A stretch of 64,000 nucleotides of DNA from CASICS01 sp045564455 (GCA_045564455.1 JBJLHG010000002.1:186001-250000), one strand, 5' to 3'. Shown: positions 36,383 through 45,569, numbered from the stretch's first letter. Numbers and translations: made by a program. Notes: generated from the sequence alone by a model not told the origin.

Positions 36383-38208
36383 TGTGCGGAATAATAGCAG
36401 CGGCAACTGATAGAAGTGTAGGCAAACTTCTAATAAAAGGTTTGCACAAAATGGAATATCGCGGCTATGATTCGTCTGGCATAGCCTTACACCAAGAAAC
36501 AGAGATAGCGCATCTGAGAAGCCTTGGCAAAGTAAAACTTCTTGAAGAAAGAATGATTCAAGAAAAGCCAAAAGGGAAAGTAGGTATTGCTCACACTCGC
36601 TGGGCAACTCATGGCGAGCCTTCAGAAACTAACGCTCATCCTCATTCATCAAAAGGGCGAGTTTTTATTGTGCATAACGGCATCATTGAAAACTATATTG
36701 ATCTAAAAGAAGAATTATCTTCCGAGGGATATTCTTTTTCATCGCAAACGGATTCAGAATTAATTGCTCATATTCTTGATTATTATTTAACCAAAGGACA
36801 AGGCATGATCGACGCAATGTTTTCTTTAAAGCAAAAACTCAACGGTGCCTATGCAATCGCTGCTATTGATCAACATGATAGTGAAAAATTTTATCTAATT
36901 AGAAATAAATCACCATTGCTTATTGGCGTCAGCTGCGATGCGCATTATGCTGTCTCTGATCCTTTAGCGATATCAGATCTAACCGATAACTTTATCTTTT
37001 TAGAGGATGGAGATGTAGCTGAAGCTTCAAGTCAAAGCCTCACTATCTTTGATGAAAATCAAAAAAAAGTTGAGCGTGAAATTATGCAATTAAATATTTC
37101 CGCAGAGTCTTCCTCAAAAGGGGATTACCAACATTTCATGGAAAAAGAAATCTTTGAACAACCCAATGCAATTTTAAATACCATTGATGGCAGAATAGGC
37201 GGAGAGGACGTTCTAGAAAACATATTCGGCGAGGGTTCAAACGAATTACTATCTCAAGTAAAACGCATACAGATTGTTGCTTGTGGAACTAGCTTGCATG
37301 CAGGCCGAGTGGCTTCTAATTGGCTCTCAGCAATTGCGCAAGTTCCTTCGCAAATGGATTATGGCAGCGAATATAAATATAAAAACCCTTATATAGACAA
37401 AAACACTTTACTAGTTACTATTTCTCAGTCTGGAGAAACAGCCGATACTCTAAGCGCTCTTCGACACGCTAAAGATCAAGGTTATCTTGGCTCATTAACA
37501 ATTAGCAATGTGCCAACTAGCTCCATCGTTCGAGAATCAGACTTTGTCTTGTTAACTAATGCCGGTCCAGAAATAGGAGTTGCTTCTACCAAAGCGTTCA
37601 CGACGCAATTAACAGCGTTAATGTTATTGACCATGTCGATAGCAAAAGCTAAAGGCATAAATCCAAAATTAAGATCGAGATTAACTGCGGCACTTAGAAG
37701 TTTGCCAGAAATCATTTCAAAATCTCTAGAATTAAAAGAGGAGTTAATGAAGATTGCTCCAAACATTGCTAATAAAGATAATGCGCTCTTTTTAGGACGA
37801 GGGATGTTTTATCCAATTGCCAAAGAGGGCGCTTTAAAATTAAAAGAAATTTCTTATATTCATGCAGAAGCATATCCAGCAGGAGAATTGAAGCATGGAC
37901 CACTAGCGTTAATCGATGAAAACATGCCAGTAATAGCCTTGGCTCCTGAAAGCGAATTGGCTGAAAAGTTGGTTTCCAATTTAGAAGAAGTTAAAGCTCG
38001 AGGAGGCACCATATACGTCTTTGGCAACGCTACTGGAAAAATGAAAATTGAATCTGGAAAACTCATCAAAATGCCTGAATGTGATTTCTTGCTCACACCT
38101 ATTCTTTATACGATTCCCTTACAAATCCTTTCTTACGAAGTTGCCTTGTTAAGAGGAACTGATATTGATCAACCAAGAAATCTGGCTAAGTCTGTGACGG
38201 TGGAGTAA
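36382..38208 (+). CDS. glmS: Glutamine--fructose-6-phosphate aminotransferase (isomerizing)
   Basis: First step of hexosamine synthesis. The 608-residue protein has the N-terminal nucleophile cysteine (MCGIIAAATDRSV), the glutaminase region IAHTRWATHGEPSETNAHPH, two SIS domains (ACGTSLHAGRVASNW, SQSGETADTLSALR), and the invariant tail DQPRNLAKSVTVE. No glmS ribozyme is possible, since glmU ends at its start. A terminator-like hairpin lies 43 bases after it. Confidence 0.97.
   Translation: MCGIIAAATDRSVGKLLIKGLHKMEYRGYDSSGIALHQETEIAHLRSLGKVKLLEERMIQEKPKGKVGIAHTRWATHGEPSETNAHPHSSKGRVFIVHNGIIENYIDLKEELSSEGYSFSSQTDSELIAHILDYYLTKGQGMIDAMFSLKQKLNGAYAIAAIDQHDSEKFYLIRNKSPLLIGVSCDAHYAVSDPLAISDLTDNFIFLEDGDVAEASSQSLTIFDENQKKVEREIMQLNISAESSSKGDYQHFMEKEIFEQPNAILNTIDGRIGGEDVLENIFGEGSNELLSQVKRIQIVACGTSLHAGRVASNWLSAIAQVPSQMDYGSEYKYKNPYIDKNTLLVTISQSGETADTLSALRHAKDQGYLGSLTISNVPTSSIVRESDFVLLTNAGPEIGVASTKAFTTQLTALMLLTMSIAKAKGINPKLRSRLTAALRSLPEIISKSLELKEELMKIAPNIANKDNALFLGRGMFYPIAKEGALKLKEISYIHAEAYPAGELKHGPLALIDENMPVIALAPESELAEKLVSNLEEVKARGGTIYVFGNATGKMKIESGKLIKMPECDFLLTPILYTIPLQILSYEVALLRGTDIDQPRNLAKSVTVE
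38187..38207 (+). repeat. 3' end of glmS, left copy of a near-identical direct repeat
   Basis: The last 21 or so bases of glmS, coding KSVTVE plus stop. A copy differing at two positions is found at 38653-38673. Confidence 0.6.
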
Positions 38209-38250
38209 GTTGGAACAGTAATTTAATATGGACAATTATTTAGATAAAAA

Positions 38251-38277
38251 GTTAAGCTAATAGCTAACGTTTTTTTA
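38251..38277 (+). terminator. Probable rho-independent terminator after glmS
   Basis: GTTAAGC and GCTAAC form a short stem with one bulged A and a TAATA-type loop, followed by G and seven or more T. The stem is short, but its position between glmS and the next ribosome site fits. Confidence 0.5.
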
Positions 38278-38287
38278 GGGGAAAAAT

Positions 38288-38641
38288 ATGAAAAATTTAT
38301 TAGCACTAGCAATTTTAATTTCTATCTCTTCAAATATTTTCGCAGATCATCATAAAGAAGGAGGCAAATCAAAAAGAGAAAACCCTAATCATTTAATGAG
38401 TTTTAAGTCTTGCATGGAGACCAAAGCTGGTATTGGTTGGTTTTTGTCTGGCGCAGATGAAGTGTTTGATGATATCAAGGTATATGGTGAAGAAAAAGAT
38501 AAGTCATGGAATGATGAAAAATGGATAGAGGCTATGGCTTTAGCTGATTTAGCCTCGAATTACTCCACAATTTATGATGTTTGGTGTAAGGACATGATCA
38601 ATCATAGAATCAATCATAAAAAACAGAAAACTAAAGATTAA
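38288..38641 (+). CDS. Small exported protein of unknown function
   Basis: A 117-residue protein with a clear signal peptide (MKNLLALAILISISSNIFA) and cleavage expected before DHHKEGG. The mature part is charged, histidine- and lysine-rich at both ends, has two cysteines (in SFKSCMET and DVWCKDM) that could form a disulfide, and a tryptophan-rich middle. No family is recognised. AGGGGA precedes the start at good spacing. It lies between the real glmS end and a glmS-end-like repeat. Confidence 0.75.
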   Translation: MKNLLALAILISISSNIFADHHKEGGKSKRENPNHLMSFKSCMETKAGIGWFLSGADEVFDDIKVYGEEKDKSWNDEKWIEAMALADLASNYSTIYDVWCKDMINHRINHKKQKTKD

Positions 38642-38652
38642 ACTTCTTTGTT

Positions 38653-38673
38653 TAAGTCAGTGACGCTGGAGTA
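38653..38673 (+). repeat. Copy of the glmS 3' end (right copy of direct repeat)
   Basis: TAAGTCAGTGACGCTGGAG followed by TA; it matches glmS positions 38187-38207 at 19 of 21 bases and reads KSVTLE plus stop in frame. It is in the gap between the 117-residue gene and the msr fusion, and its GGAG may also act as ribosome site for the latter. Confidence 0.6.
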
Positions 38674-38681
38674 GAAATATA

Positions 38682-39968
38682 ATGAAAGTTTTTTCGTTTT
38701 TACTGATCTCTTTTTTTAGCACATTTACATCATCTGCGATCACCGAAGCAACGGTTCACTCTGAGAAAATTATTCTTGGTTCTGGTTGTTTTTGGGGTGC
38801 TGAGAAAGGCTATGAATCTTTGCCTGGAGTAATAGATGCAGTATCTGGGTATGCTGATGGTAATGGAGTGCAACCAACTTATAAAGAGATCACAAAACTA
38901 AAAAATAGATTTAACCCAAACAATCATGCCGAAGTGGTCGAGGTTACTTATAACAAAAATATTATCTCTACAGAGGGCATCCTCATCCATTACCTAGAAT
39001 CACATGACCCTACTCAAGTGAACAGACAGGGTAATGATATTGGAACGCAATATAGATCCATAATTCTATATTCAAACGAAGATCAAAGATTAGAGATTTT
39101 GAAGATGATTTCTATCTATCAGGAGCTTCTTACAGATGCTGGATACGGCAAGATAGCAACAGAAGTAAAGCCAATCCAAGATTTTTATAAGGCCGAAAAT
39201 TACCATCAAGACTACATCAAAAAGAATCCAAATGGATATTGTCCAGATCACTCCACAGGCGTGACTTTCAATGAGAATAAAAAAGGTATTTCAGATCTTA
39301 AGCTATTTGTTGAACCAGTTTTTGACAATAACTCCTTGTTGAAAGGAAAACATATTTTGGTATTAGTTTCAGACGGGTATTGTCCATATTGTGAAAAATT
39401 TGAAAAAGATATTGCTAGGGAATACAAAGGAACGATTCCACTCATAAATAGAACAGCCAGCCAACTCGATAATTTAAATATCAAAACACCAAAATGGGCC
39501 ACACCAACAATTATCTTTATTCAAGACGGAAGAGAGGTGTTTGGTAAGCAAGGTTACATGACGCCCAAAGAGTTTTACAAGGCCCTTGGCAAATTCAAAC
39601 TGGGTAATTCAGATGCATACAAGGTTGCTTTTACAGACGGAACTGACGCAAGGTTCTGCAAGGAATATGAAATTTTTAAGAATACTCCCGATGGAGTTTT
39701 TATAGATAAACTTAGTGGAGCGCCATTATTCGATACAAAAGATCGATTTGATTCTTCCACAGGCTGGCTATCATTCACTAAGCCAGTAGACAATTCTGTT
39801 TATACCAAACCTGATAATAGCTATGGGATGAGAAGAACAGAAATAAGATCCGTTACTTCTGATATTCATCTAGGTCATGTATTTCCCGATGGGCCCAATG
39901 GGATGCCAAGGTATTGTATAAATGCCACGGTGCTAGAATTTATCAAAAGAGAAGACATCAAAATCTAG
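38682..39968 (+). CDS. Exported MsrA-thioredoxin-like-MsrB fusion (methionine sulfoxide reductase)
   Basis: Repairs oxidised methionine outside the cytoplasm. The 428 residues run: signal peptide (1-19); MsrA domain with catalytic Cys36 in GSGCFWGAEKGYE and resolving-type Cys187 in GYCPDH; a thioredoxin-like domain with CPYC at 234-237 and the cis-proline KWATPT; MsrB domain from about 310 with catalytic Cys412 in RYCINA and HLGHVFPDGP. The two CxxC zinc sites of classical MsrB are replaced (IDKLS; SVTSD). The order A-Trx-B differs from PilB of Neisseria, which is Trx-A-B. The built-in thioredoxin domain presumably recycles both reductases. Confidence 0.9.
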   Translation: MKVFSFLLISFFSTFTSSAITEATVHSEKIILGSGCFWGAEKGYESLPGVIDAVSGYADGNGVQPTYKEITKLKNRFNPNNHAEVVEVTYNKNIISTEGILIHYLESHDPTQVNRQGNDIGTQYRSIILYSNEDQRLEILKMISIYQELLTDAGYGKIATEVKPIQDFYKAENYHQDYIKKNPNGYCPDHSTGVTFNENKKGISDLKLFVEPVFDNNSLLKGKHILVLVSDGYCPYCEKFEKDIAREYKGTIPLINRTASQLDNLNIKTPKWATPTIIFIQDGREVFGKQGYMTPKEFYKALGKFKLGNSDAYKVAFTDGTDARFCKEYEIFKNTPDGVFIDKLSGAPLFDTKDRFDSSTGWLSFTKPVDNSVYTKPDNSYGMRRTEIRSVTSDIHLGHVFPDGPNGMPRYCINATVLEFIKREDIKI

Positions 39969-39996
39969 CAATGTTCGTTATATTGGATAGAGACGA

Positions 39997-41514
39997 ATGA
40001 CGCGCTTCTGCTATACAAAAAAAATTCTATATGCCCTAATGATGTTTGGCATTATTTTGATTGGTCAACTTCATGGAAGTGAATTTAAAGTTGGCTTCGC
40101 TAAGTTGCCGATCACCCCTAATCTTATCGATGAATGGGAAGATATAAACAACGATGCGCAATTTGATCCAGATATTGATAAGTGGACTGATGTAAATGGT
40201 AATGGCCAATTTGATGCAGTGTGGATGGCAGGTTTTCAAAATAAACGAGCTGCCCAAAGCATTAAAGATGATTTGATGGCTGTAGCCGTGGTGATAGATG
40301 ATGGCCAGACTCGAATAGGAATCATAAGCGCTGACACAATAGGGCTAATGAGAAAATTTGTACTCAGTTTCCGTGAGGATGTTCCTGCGGAATGGGGTCT
40401 AGATTACATTATGGTGCATGCAACACATAATCATGAGGGCCCAGATACTCAAGGTCTCTGGGGACCAAGTTTTTTAACAAGCGGTGTCGATGATGTCTAT
40501 ATGAAACGGCTTAAAAAAGATTTCATAAGTACATTAAAAACGGCTATAGATAATTTAGAGCCCGCTCAAATGAGCTTGGCTTTAATTCCGACTAATCCAC
40601 TTACACCTATCAAAGATAAACGAAAACCTATCGTGATAGACGACGACATAAGAGCAATTTTGTTCAATCGCCCTGATGGTTCAATTATCGGCTCATTGAT
40701 TAATTTTGGAATTCATGTGGAGCTCGTATGGGATAAAAATCTAGACTTAACTTCTGATGTTGCAGGCTACTTAAGAAGAGGCATCAACGACGGAATTTAT
40801 GATGATGATGATCAGTTAATTAAACCTGGACTTGGCGGAACCACTTTATGGCTTACAGGAAATATAGGAGGCTTAATGACATCAGGACCTACCGATCCAA
40901 TTTATGACCCTATTATGAAAAAAATAATCACTAAGCCGAGTCATTCTAAAGCTCGCGCATATGGGTATAGCATAGCAAATAGTGTCATAGAGGCTTTTCA
41001 AGCAGGTGATTTTAAGGTGTCTCCTAAGCCATCAATATCTGTACGCTCAGTAGAAATAGAATTAGGTATAGAAAACTTCATGCTCTCCTTAGGCACTTTA
41101 CTTGGTGTGATTGATACCGATCCTAAATTTAGCTTGAGGCCGCCATTTATGCGTTATCTTAGCGAAGTGGCATTCATACAATTAGGAGACGCATCTATTA
41201 CTGGCGTTCCTGGAGAGCTTTATCCAGAAATTGCTGTTGGAGGCATAGAAAATCCTATAGGCGCTGATTACGCCATAGCACCTCAAGAAGTTCCATATTT
41301 GCGAAGTCGATTTCCAAATAAACTGAACCTGATGGTCAACTTAGCAAATGATTCTATCGGTTACATCATTCCAAAAAGCGAATGGGATGAAGGCGCTCCT
41401 TGGATCTACGGAGAGACTGAAGAAACTTATGGTGAGGAGGTGTCATTGGGCCCAGATACGGCTTCAGTGATTCACGAAAATATCATTAAATTGATAGAAG
41501 AATCAAAAAAATAA
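39997..41514 (+). CDS. Neutral/alkaline ceramidase-like exported hydrolase
   Basis: A 505-residue protein with an N-terminal signal (about residues 8-27) and a body resembling the neutral ceramidase N-terminal domain: GFAKLPITPN near the start, and THNHEGPD at 143-150, which resembles the zinc-binding histidine motif of the family. A distinctive insert at residues 48-73 has two DxNxDxxFD-like calcium-binding loops (DINNDAQFD and DVNGNGQFD). Late GVPGELYPEIA and YIIPKSEWDEGAPWIYGE also fit the family. Substrate could be ceramide or another N-acyl lipid; this is inference. Confidence 0.7.
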   Translation: MTRFCYTKKILYALMMFGIILIGQLHGSEFKVGFAKLPITPNLIDEWEDINNDAQFDPDIDKWTDVNGNGQFDAVWMAGFQNKRAAQSIKDDLMAVAVVIDDGQTRIGIISADTIGLMRKFVLSFREDVPAEWGLDYIMVHATHNHEGPDTQGLWGPSFLTSGVDDVYMKRLKKDFISTLKTAIDNLEPAQMSLALIPTNPLTPIKDKRKPIVIDDDIRAILFNRPDGSIIGSLINFGIHVELVWDKNLDLTSDVAGYLRRGINDGIYDDDDQLIKPGLGGTTLWLTGNIGGLMTSGPTDPIYDPIMKKIITKPSHSKARAYGYSIANSVIEAFQAGDFKVSPKPSISVRSVEIELGIENFMLSLGTLLGVIDTDPKFSLRPPFMRYLSEVAFIQLGDASITGVPGELYPEIAVGGIENPIGADYAIAPQEVPYLRSRFPNKLNLMVNLANDSIGYIIPKSEWDEGAPWIYGETEETYGEEVSLGPDTASVIHENIIKLIEESKK

Positions 41515-41525
41515 ATAAAATTAAA

Positions 41526-42410
41526 GTGAGGAATAAAAATTATTACTTTCTTTTTTGTCTTATATTCTTAATAGGATGCGGAGGCGGAGGCATTAGCAAT
41601 TCAAATACTCCACCCCAATTATCTGGCGGATCAAATATGTTGCTTATCGGCAACAGTTTCTTTAGGCCTTATGCTCAGAAACTTGATGCAATGGCAATTG
41701 ATGCGGGTTTAGTGAACCACAACAGTACTATCGTGATTCGTGGCGGCGAAAATGGAAGACCTATAAATTTGTGGAACGACTCAAGCACTACTGAGCACAA
41801 TTCAATTAAGTCAACTCTTGACCAGGGAAATATCGAATTTTTTGGAATGACAAGCGGACATGATTCTCTCAATCGGATCGAAGGATTTAAAAATTGGATA
41901 GAATACGCCTTGCAAAGCAATCCAAACATAACCATTTTTCTTTCTATATCGCCATTTGACTTTCCAAATGGTGATCCAAATGGTGTCAGGCCAGATTGGG
42001 ATACTTTCGCGGCAGATAATGGATTCAGTTCCATACAAGAAATGTTTAATGCTTATATAAATGATATTGTCCATTCTGAAGTTTTAGACCAATTGCGAAT
42101 CGAATTTCCTTCTACCAAAATTTTTACCATACCTACTGGATGGGCTACATTTAATTTGTATCAAATGAACATCGATGGCTTACTGTTAGATCAAATTGAC
42201 ATGTTCGGACCACTTGAAACTTCAATTTTTACAGATCAAAAAGGGCACCAAGGAAACATAGTTCGGGAAACTGGCGGTCTTTTATGGTTGGGGTCTATTT
42301 ACGGCATCCACTTAATAAGGACTAATAATTATAATATCGGCTTTAATACCGACTTACATACAATTGCCGAACAGATATTGGCCGGTCATGATCCTAACTA
42401 TAGTCGATGA
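41526..42410 (+). CDS. SGNH-hydrolase-like lipoprotein
   Basis: A 294-residue lipoprotein: start GTG, hydrophobic signal, lipobox ending in Cys18 followed by a glycine run (GCGGGGIS). LLIGNSF at 39-45 looks like the nucleophile block of SGNH/GDSL esterases (Ser44), and DQKGHQG at 237-243 could hold the catalytic Asp and His. The assignment rests on these two blocks only. It lies 11 bases after the ceramidase-like gene, so the two probably share a transcript. Confidence 0.55.
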   Translation: MRNKNYYFLFCLIFLIGCGGGGISNSNTPPQLSGGSNMLLIGNSFFRPYAQKLDAMAIDAGLVNHNSTIVIRGGENGRPINLWNDSSTTEHNSIKSTLDQGNIEFFGMTSGHDSLNRIEGFKNWIEYALQSNPNITIFLSISPFDFPNGDPNGVRPDWDTFAADNGFSSIQEMFNAYINDIVHSEVLDQLRIEFPSTKIFTIPTGWATFNLYQMNIDGLLLDQIDMFGPLETSIFTDQKGHQGNIVRETGGLLWLGSIYGIHLIRTNNYNIGFNTDLHTIAEQILAGHDPNYSR

Positions 42411-42477
42411 TTTTTAAACGTCTTAATAGTTGAATAAGATTAAATATCGCATTGGAGGTATAGTCTAAAGATAAGCA

Positions 42478-43686
42478 ATGTCTGAGATAACAAACAGTAA
42501 TATTAATAGTTTAGAAATACCCAAAGTCAATTGGCTTGATAGGGAATTAAATCCTGATAAATTTTTTAAAGATCTTTCATTTGCGCTGTCTGAATATGGA
42601 TTTATGGTTCTGATTAATGCGCCTGGGTTGTCTGATGAATTCCAAAAAAAAGCATTCCGCGAAGTTCGCGGGTTTTTTGATTCTCCCATGGAATTAAAAA
42701 AGACTGCACATATATCTAACACGCCCTACTTTCGGGGATATAGTTTGCCTACACCAGCTGACCGAGGGCATGGGCAGGTTATTGAAGCTTTTCAGTATGG
42801 GTTTGAACAAGATCCATTATGTAATCATGACGATAAAACTCAACCAATCCACCATCGTCTTTTTCGTGGACCTAATACATGGCCAGATGCAGAGTCACTC
42901 CCAGGTTTTAAGATTTTAATTGATGAGCTTAATGACTGTTATCACCGTTTAACACATGAGCTTGGCGAGGCAATTGTTGAGTCTTTAGGAGAGGACATAA
43001 AAGTATTTCAAGAATATTTTGACTTCGATAATCCAGACTTGGCTGCAAGTCTTAATCACAATTATGGCCTGGATGCTTTCGCAGAAAAAGATCAAGAAAA
43101 TGTCCGATTAGAGTACAAAAAATTTGAAAGTAGCAATGTGGGCGCGCACATTGATGGGCCACCTTTTATTGCTCTTCTAATAAATGATCGCCCAGGCTTG
43201 CAAGTAGTTGCTGGAGAAGGGCAATGGATAGATGCCCCCGTTACCTGCAGAACAGCTCCCGGAAGCTATGATGTTCCAGTAATTCCAGGATCGGTAATAG
43301 TAAATACCGGCGGGACTTTAATGCATCTAAGCGAAGGAAGATATTCGGCAACATTGCATCGGGTAAACACCACTCTTATTCCTAAAGGAGAAACTAGAGT
43401 TTCTATGCCATACTTTTTATTGCCTAAAATGGAGGGAGATTTGGTGCCCTTCGGGAAATCGAAAGCAGACTTAGTTGGTGCTGGAGGTTACGAATCTGGA
43501 CGTGATAGAGGGGCCAATGCTAGTGTGAATCGAATGGGAACTTTCCCTCAGGTTACAAGAAGATGGTGGGCTGATGAATACGCTGAGCTCCGTCAAAAAC
43601 AACATGATGAGGTTGAGGCAGAAACACAAGCAGCTTATAAGCTTGCAAAAGAGCGTGGCGAACGCTTCAAAAATTTATCTGATTAA
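42478..43686 (+). CDS. 2-oxoglutarate/Fe(II) oxygenase, isopenicillin-N-synthase-like family
   Basis: A 402-residue cytoplasmic oxygenase. The N-terminal DIOX_N-type region (LSEYGFMVLINAPG, FFDSPMELKK) is followed by the double-stranded beta helix: iron ligands His224 and Asp226 in GAHIDGPP and His294 in ATLHRVN, and the 2-oxoglutarate-binding Arg307 of the RVS motif. GLQVVAGEGQWIDAP and VIPGSVIVNTG are typical. A charged C-terminal helix (about 370-400) extends beyond the core. The substrate is unknown. Confidence 0.88.
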   Translation: MSEITNSNINSLEIPKVNWLDRELNPDKFFKDLSFALSEYGFMVLINAPGLSDEFQKKAFREVRGFFDSPMELKKTAHISNTPYFRGYSLPTPADRGHGQVIEAFQYGFEQDPLCNHDDKTQPIHHRLFRGPNTWPDAESLPGFKILIDELNDCYHRLTHELGEAIVESLGEDIKVFQEYFDFDNPDLAASLNHNYGLDAFAEKDQENVRLEYKKFESSNVGAHIDGPPFIALLINDRPGLQVVAGEGQWIDAPVTCRTAPGSYDVPVIPGSVIVNTGGTLMHLSEGRYSATLHRVNTTLIPKGETRVSMPYFLLPKMEGDLVPFGKSKADLVGAGGYESGRDRGANASVNRMGTFPQVTRRWWADEYAELRQKQHDEVEAETQAAYKLAKERGERFKNLSD

Positions 43687-43691
43687 TTTTT

Positions 43692-45524
43692 TCAATACCC
43701 GCAATCAATATTTAATATGGAAAAAAGATAGTTTCTAGAAGTGGTTGAATCTTGCCAACTATCTACAGAGGAAATTAAATCTAAACATCCTTGTTTATCT
43801 GCATCAATTGGCAGCCCTTTATAAAGTGAATTCGTATAGTTAAAACCTCGATCTGGCCGATTTGGCAACGCAGAATTAGGAAGCGATTGAAAATTTCCTG
43901 AACCATCATTTATAGCTATATGTGCGCCATGATAATTAGATTGAAAATCCCGAGTTGAATGGACGATATCGAGAATACCATCTAAATTCATATCTCTCAG
44001 ATAAATATTTCCTTCTCCGTGATGACTAGTGGCTCTTACTTGGTTGTTAAATCTGGAGGCAGTTTCATCAATAAGCTCGCCAGATCCATTATTGATCAAT
44101 ACTTGAATGTACGCTCCTTCGTAATAAGGGTCTGCTCTTGTGACACCGACTACTACATCTAAATAACCATCGTTATTTAAATCTCCTTTAGCTGCATGAT
44201 TGTACTTAGTCTGATTTATGCCAAAAGGACCAGGAGGCAGAGAAATTTTATTCCAGTTTGATATTTCATTGGTGCCATTGCTTAAAAGTATGAATCCCTC
44301 CTCAGGAACGCTACTAAAATTTCTTCGATCATTAAAATTCCAAAAAAGAACATCATCGAATCCATCATTGTTTAAATCTACTAATAAGCTTGCCATCGGA
44401 TTTAAGAATTCGTTATACCAGTTAAGGTTAAGATATTGATGAATGGTGAAGTTACCGATGCCATCATTGATTAATAATATGTTGCAGGCGAACAAATCTA
44501 TGTCTCCATCTCCATCCGGATCACCGCTGCTTGCATCATGAGCAAATCTGCAAAGTAGGCCAGAGCCATTATTATCATCTTGGATATTTGCTGAACTCTC
44601 TTCAAATTTTCCTGACGAATTAGAAAGTAATAAAAAATGTGGATACGGATCAATTCCCCACCCCTCGCCTTGATCAACAGAAAGCCCCATTGATCCTGCA
44701 AAAATATCATCCAAGCCATCTCCGTTAAGATCATCCACCGCAACTCTGTAAGCAAATGGATGGGTAGGAGCTGTCGACGTTGCATAAATATTTAAATCCT
44801 CTTTAAAACCGCCTTTTTGATCATTTATATATATATTTATAGGGCCATTAACCTTTTTGCTTTGATCTATGGTGTGAGGGAAAACAGCCCATGCAACCAC
44901 TAAATCTTCAAAACCATCACCATTAAAATCACCAGTAGCCATGTTGTGAGCATCATTACCAAACAGTGCGTCCACATATGATGTGCAATCGTTTGCGGTT
45001 GGATAGCATACAGTTGCAGAGTATCTTTCAGTCATCTCTATGCCACCAAATCCTAAATCATGAGCGCTAAAATACTGAGAGCTCAAAAATGGAATATTGT
45101 TTGGATCAGGAATTGGAACAAATTGTGTTGGCTTTCTTGTTACGTTTAAATTAAGCGTTTGGGAACCAGAACAACCAGAATTAGAAGAATTATTTACTGC
45201 AGATATTTTAAAAGATATTGTTTGGTTTTGTGTAAAAATAATTGGCGCTCTAAAAGAAAAAGTTAAATCATCAATCTGGTTGAACCATAGTAAATTATCT
45301 CTTTCTACATTAAACACACAGCCTTCAAAACTTGGATTTATGTTTAAAGTAATTGCATCATAGCTTTCAATTGAGGAAGGTAAGCCAGAAACCGTAAATA
45401 CTAAGGGAGTCGATAAAGTGTTGCCTCCGCCTCCGCCTCCACATCCAAAAATAAATAAAGTTATGAGCAAATATCCCAGAAAATATTTTGATTTATTTTT
45501 TTTATGTATTAAAAAAATTTTCAT
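43692..45524 (-). CDS. FG-GAP/VCBS repeat lipoprotein
   Basis: A 610-residue secreted lipoprotein: signal and lipobox FGCGGGGGG, an Ig-like N-terminal part to about residue 135, then a predicted seven-bladed propeller built of FG-GAP repeats. At least six calcium-binding loops are visible: DFNGDGFEDLV, DLNGDGLDDIF, DPDGDGDIDLF, DLNNDGFDDVL, DLNNDGYLDVV and DMNLDGILDIV. Likely surface adhesion or ligand binding. It converges on the oxygenase gene with a 5-base gap and diverges from the DUF4399 gene. Confidence 0.88.
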   Translation of the reverse strand: MKIFLIHKKNKSKYFLGYLLITLFIFGCGGGGGGNTLSTPLVFTVSGLPSSIESYDAITLNINPSFEGCVFNVERDNLLWFNQIDDLTFSFRAPIIFTQNQTISFKISAVNNSSNSGCSGSQTLNLNVTRKPTQFVPIPDPNNIPFLSSQYFSAHDLGFGGIEMTERYSATVCYPTANDCTSYVDALFGNDAHNMATGDFNGDGFEDLVVAWAVFPHTIDQSKKVNGPINIYINDQKGGFKEDLNIYATSTAPTHPFAYRVAVDDLNGDGLDDIFAGSMGLSVDQGEGWGIDPYPHFLLLSNSSGKFEESSANIQDDNNGSGLLCRFAHDASSGDPDGDGDIDLFACNILLINDGIGNFTIHQYLNLNWYNEFLNPMASLLVDLNNDGFDDVLFWNFNDRRNFSSVPEEGFILLSNGTNEISNWNKISLPPGPFGINQTKYNHAAKGDLNNDGYLDVVVGVTRADPYYEGAYIQVLINNGSGELIDETASRFNNQVRATSHHGEGNIYLRDMNLDGILDIVHSTRDFQSNYHGAHIAINDGSGNFQSLPNSALPNRPDRGFNYTNSLYKGLPIDADKQGCLDLISSVDSWQDSTTSRNYLFSILNIDCGY

Positions 45525-45538
45525 TACATATATATTCC

Positions 45539-45569
45539 AGGCCTCATCAATAAGAGTTTATTCAGGCCT
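45539..45569. repeat. Inverted repeat in a divergent promoter region
   Basis: AGGCCT at 45539-45544 and 45564-45569, with an inner AATAA/TTATT pair around a GAGT loop. It sits 15 bases before the lipoprotein start and 78 before the DUF4399 start. No T-run follows on either strand as a terminator would need, so an operator or leader hairpin is more likely. Confidence 0.45.

Noticed and set aside
36383..36450. Possible glmS ribozyme at the glmS start
   Set aside because: glmU ends on the first base of glmS, so there is no leader to hold a ribozyme.
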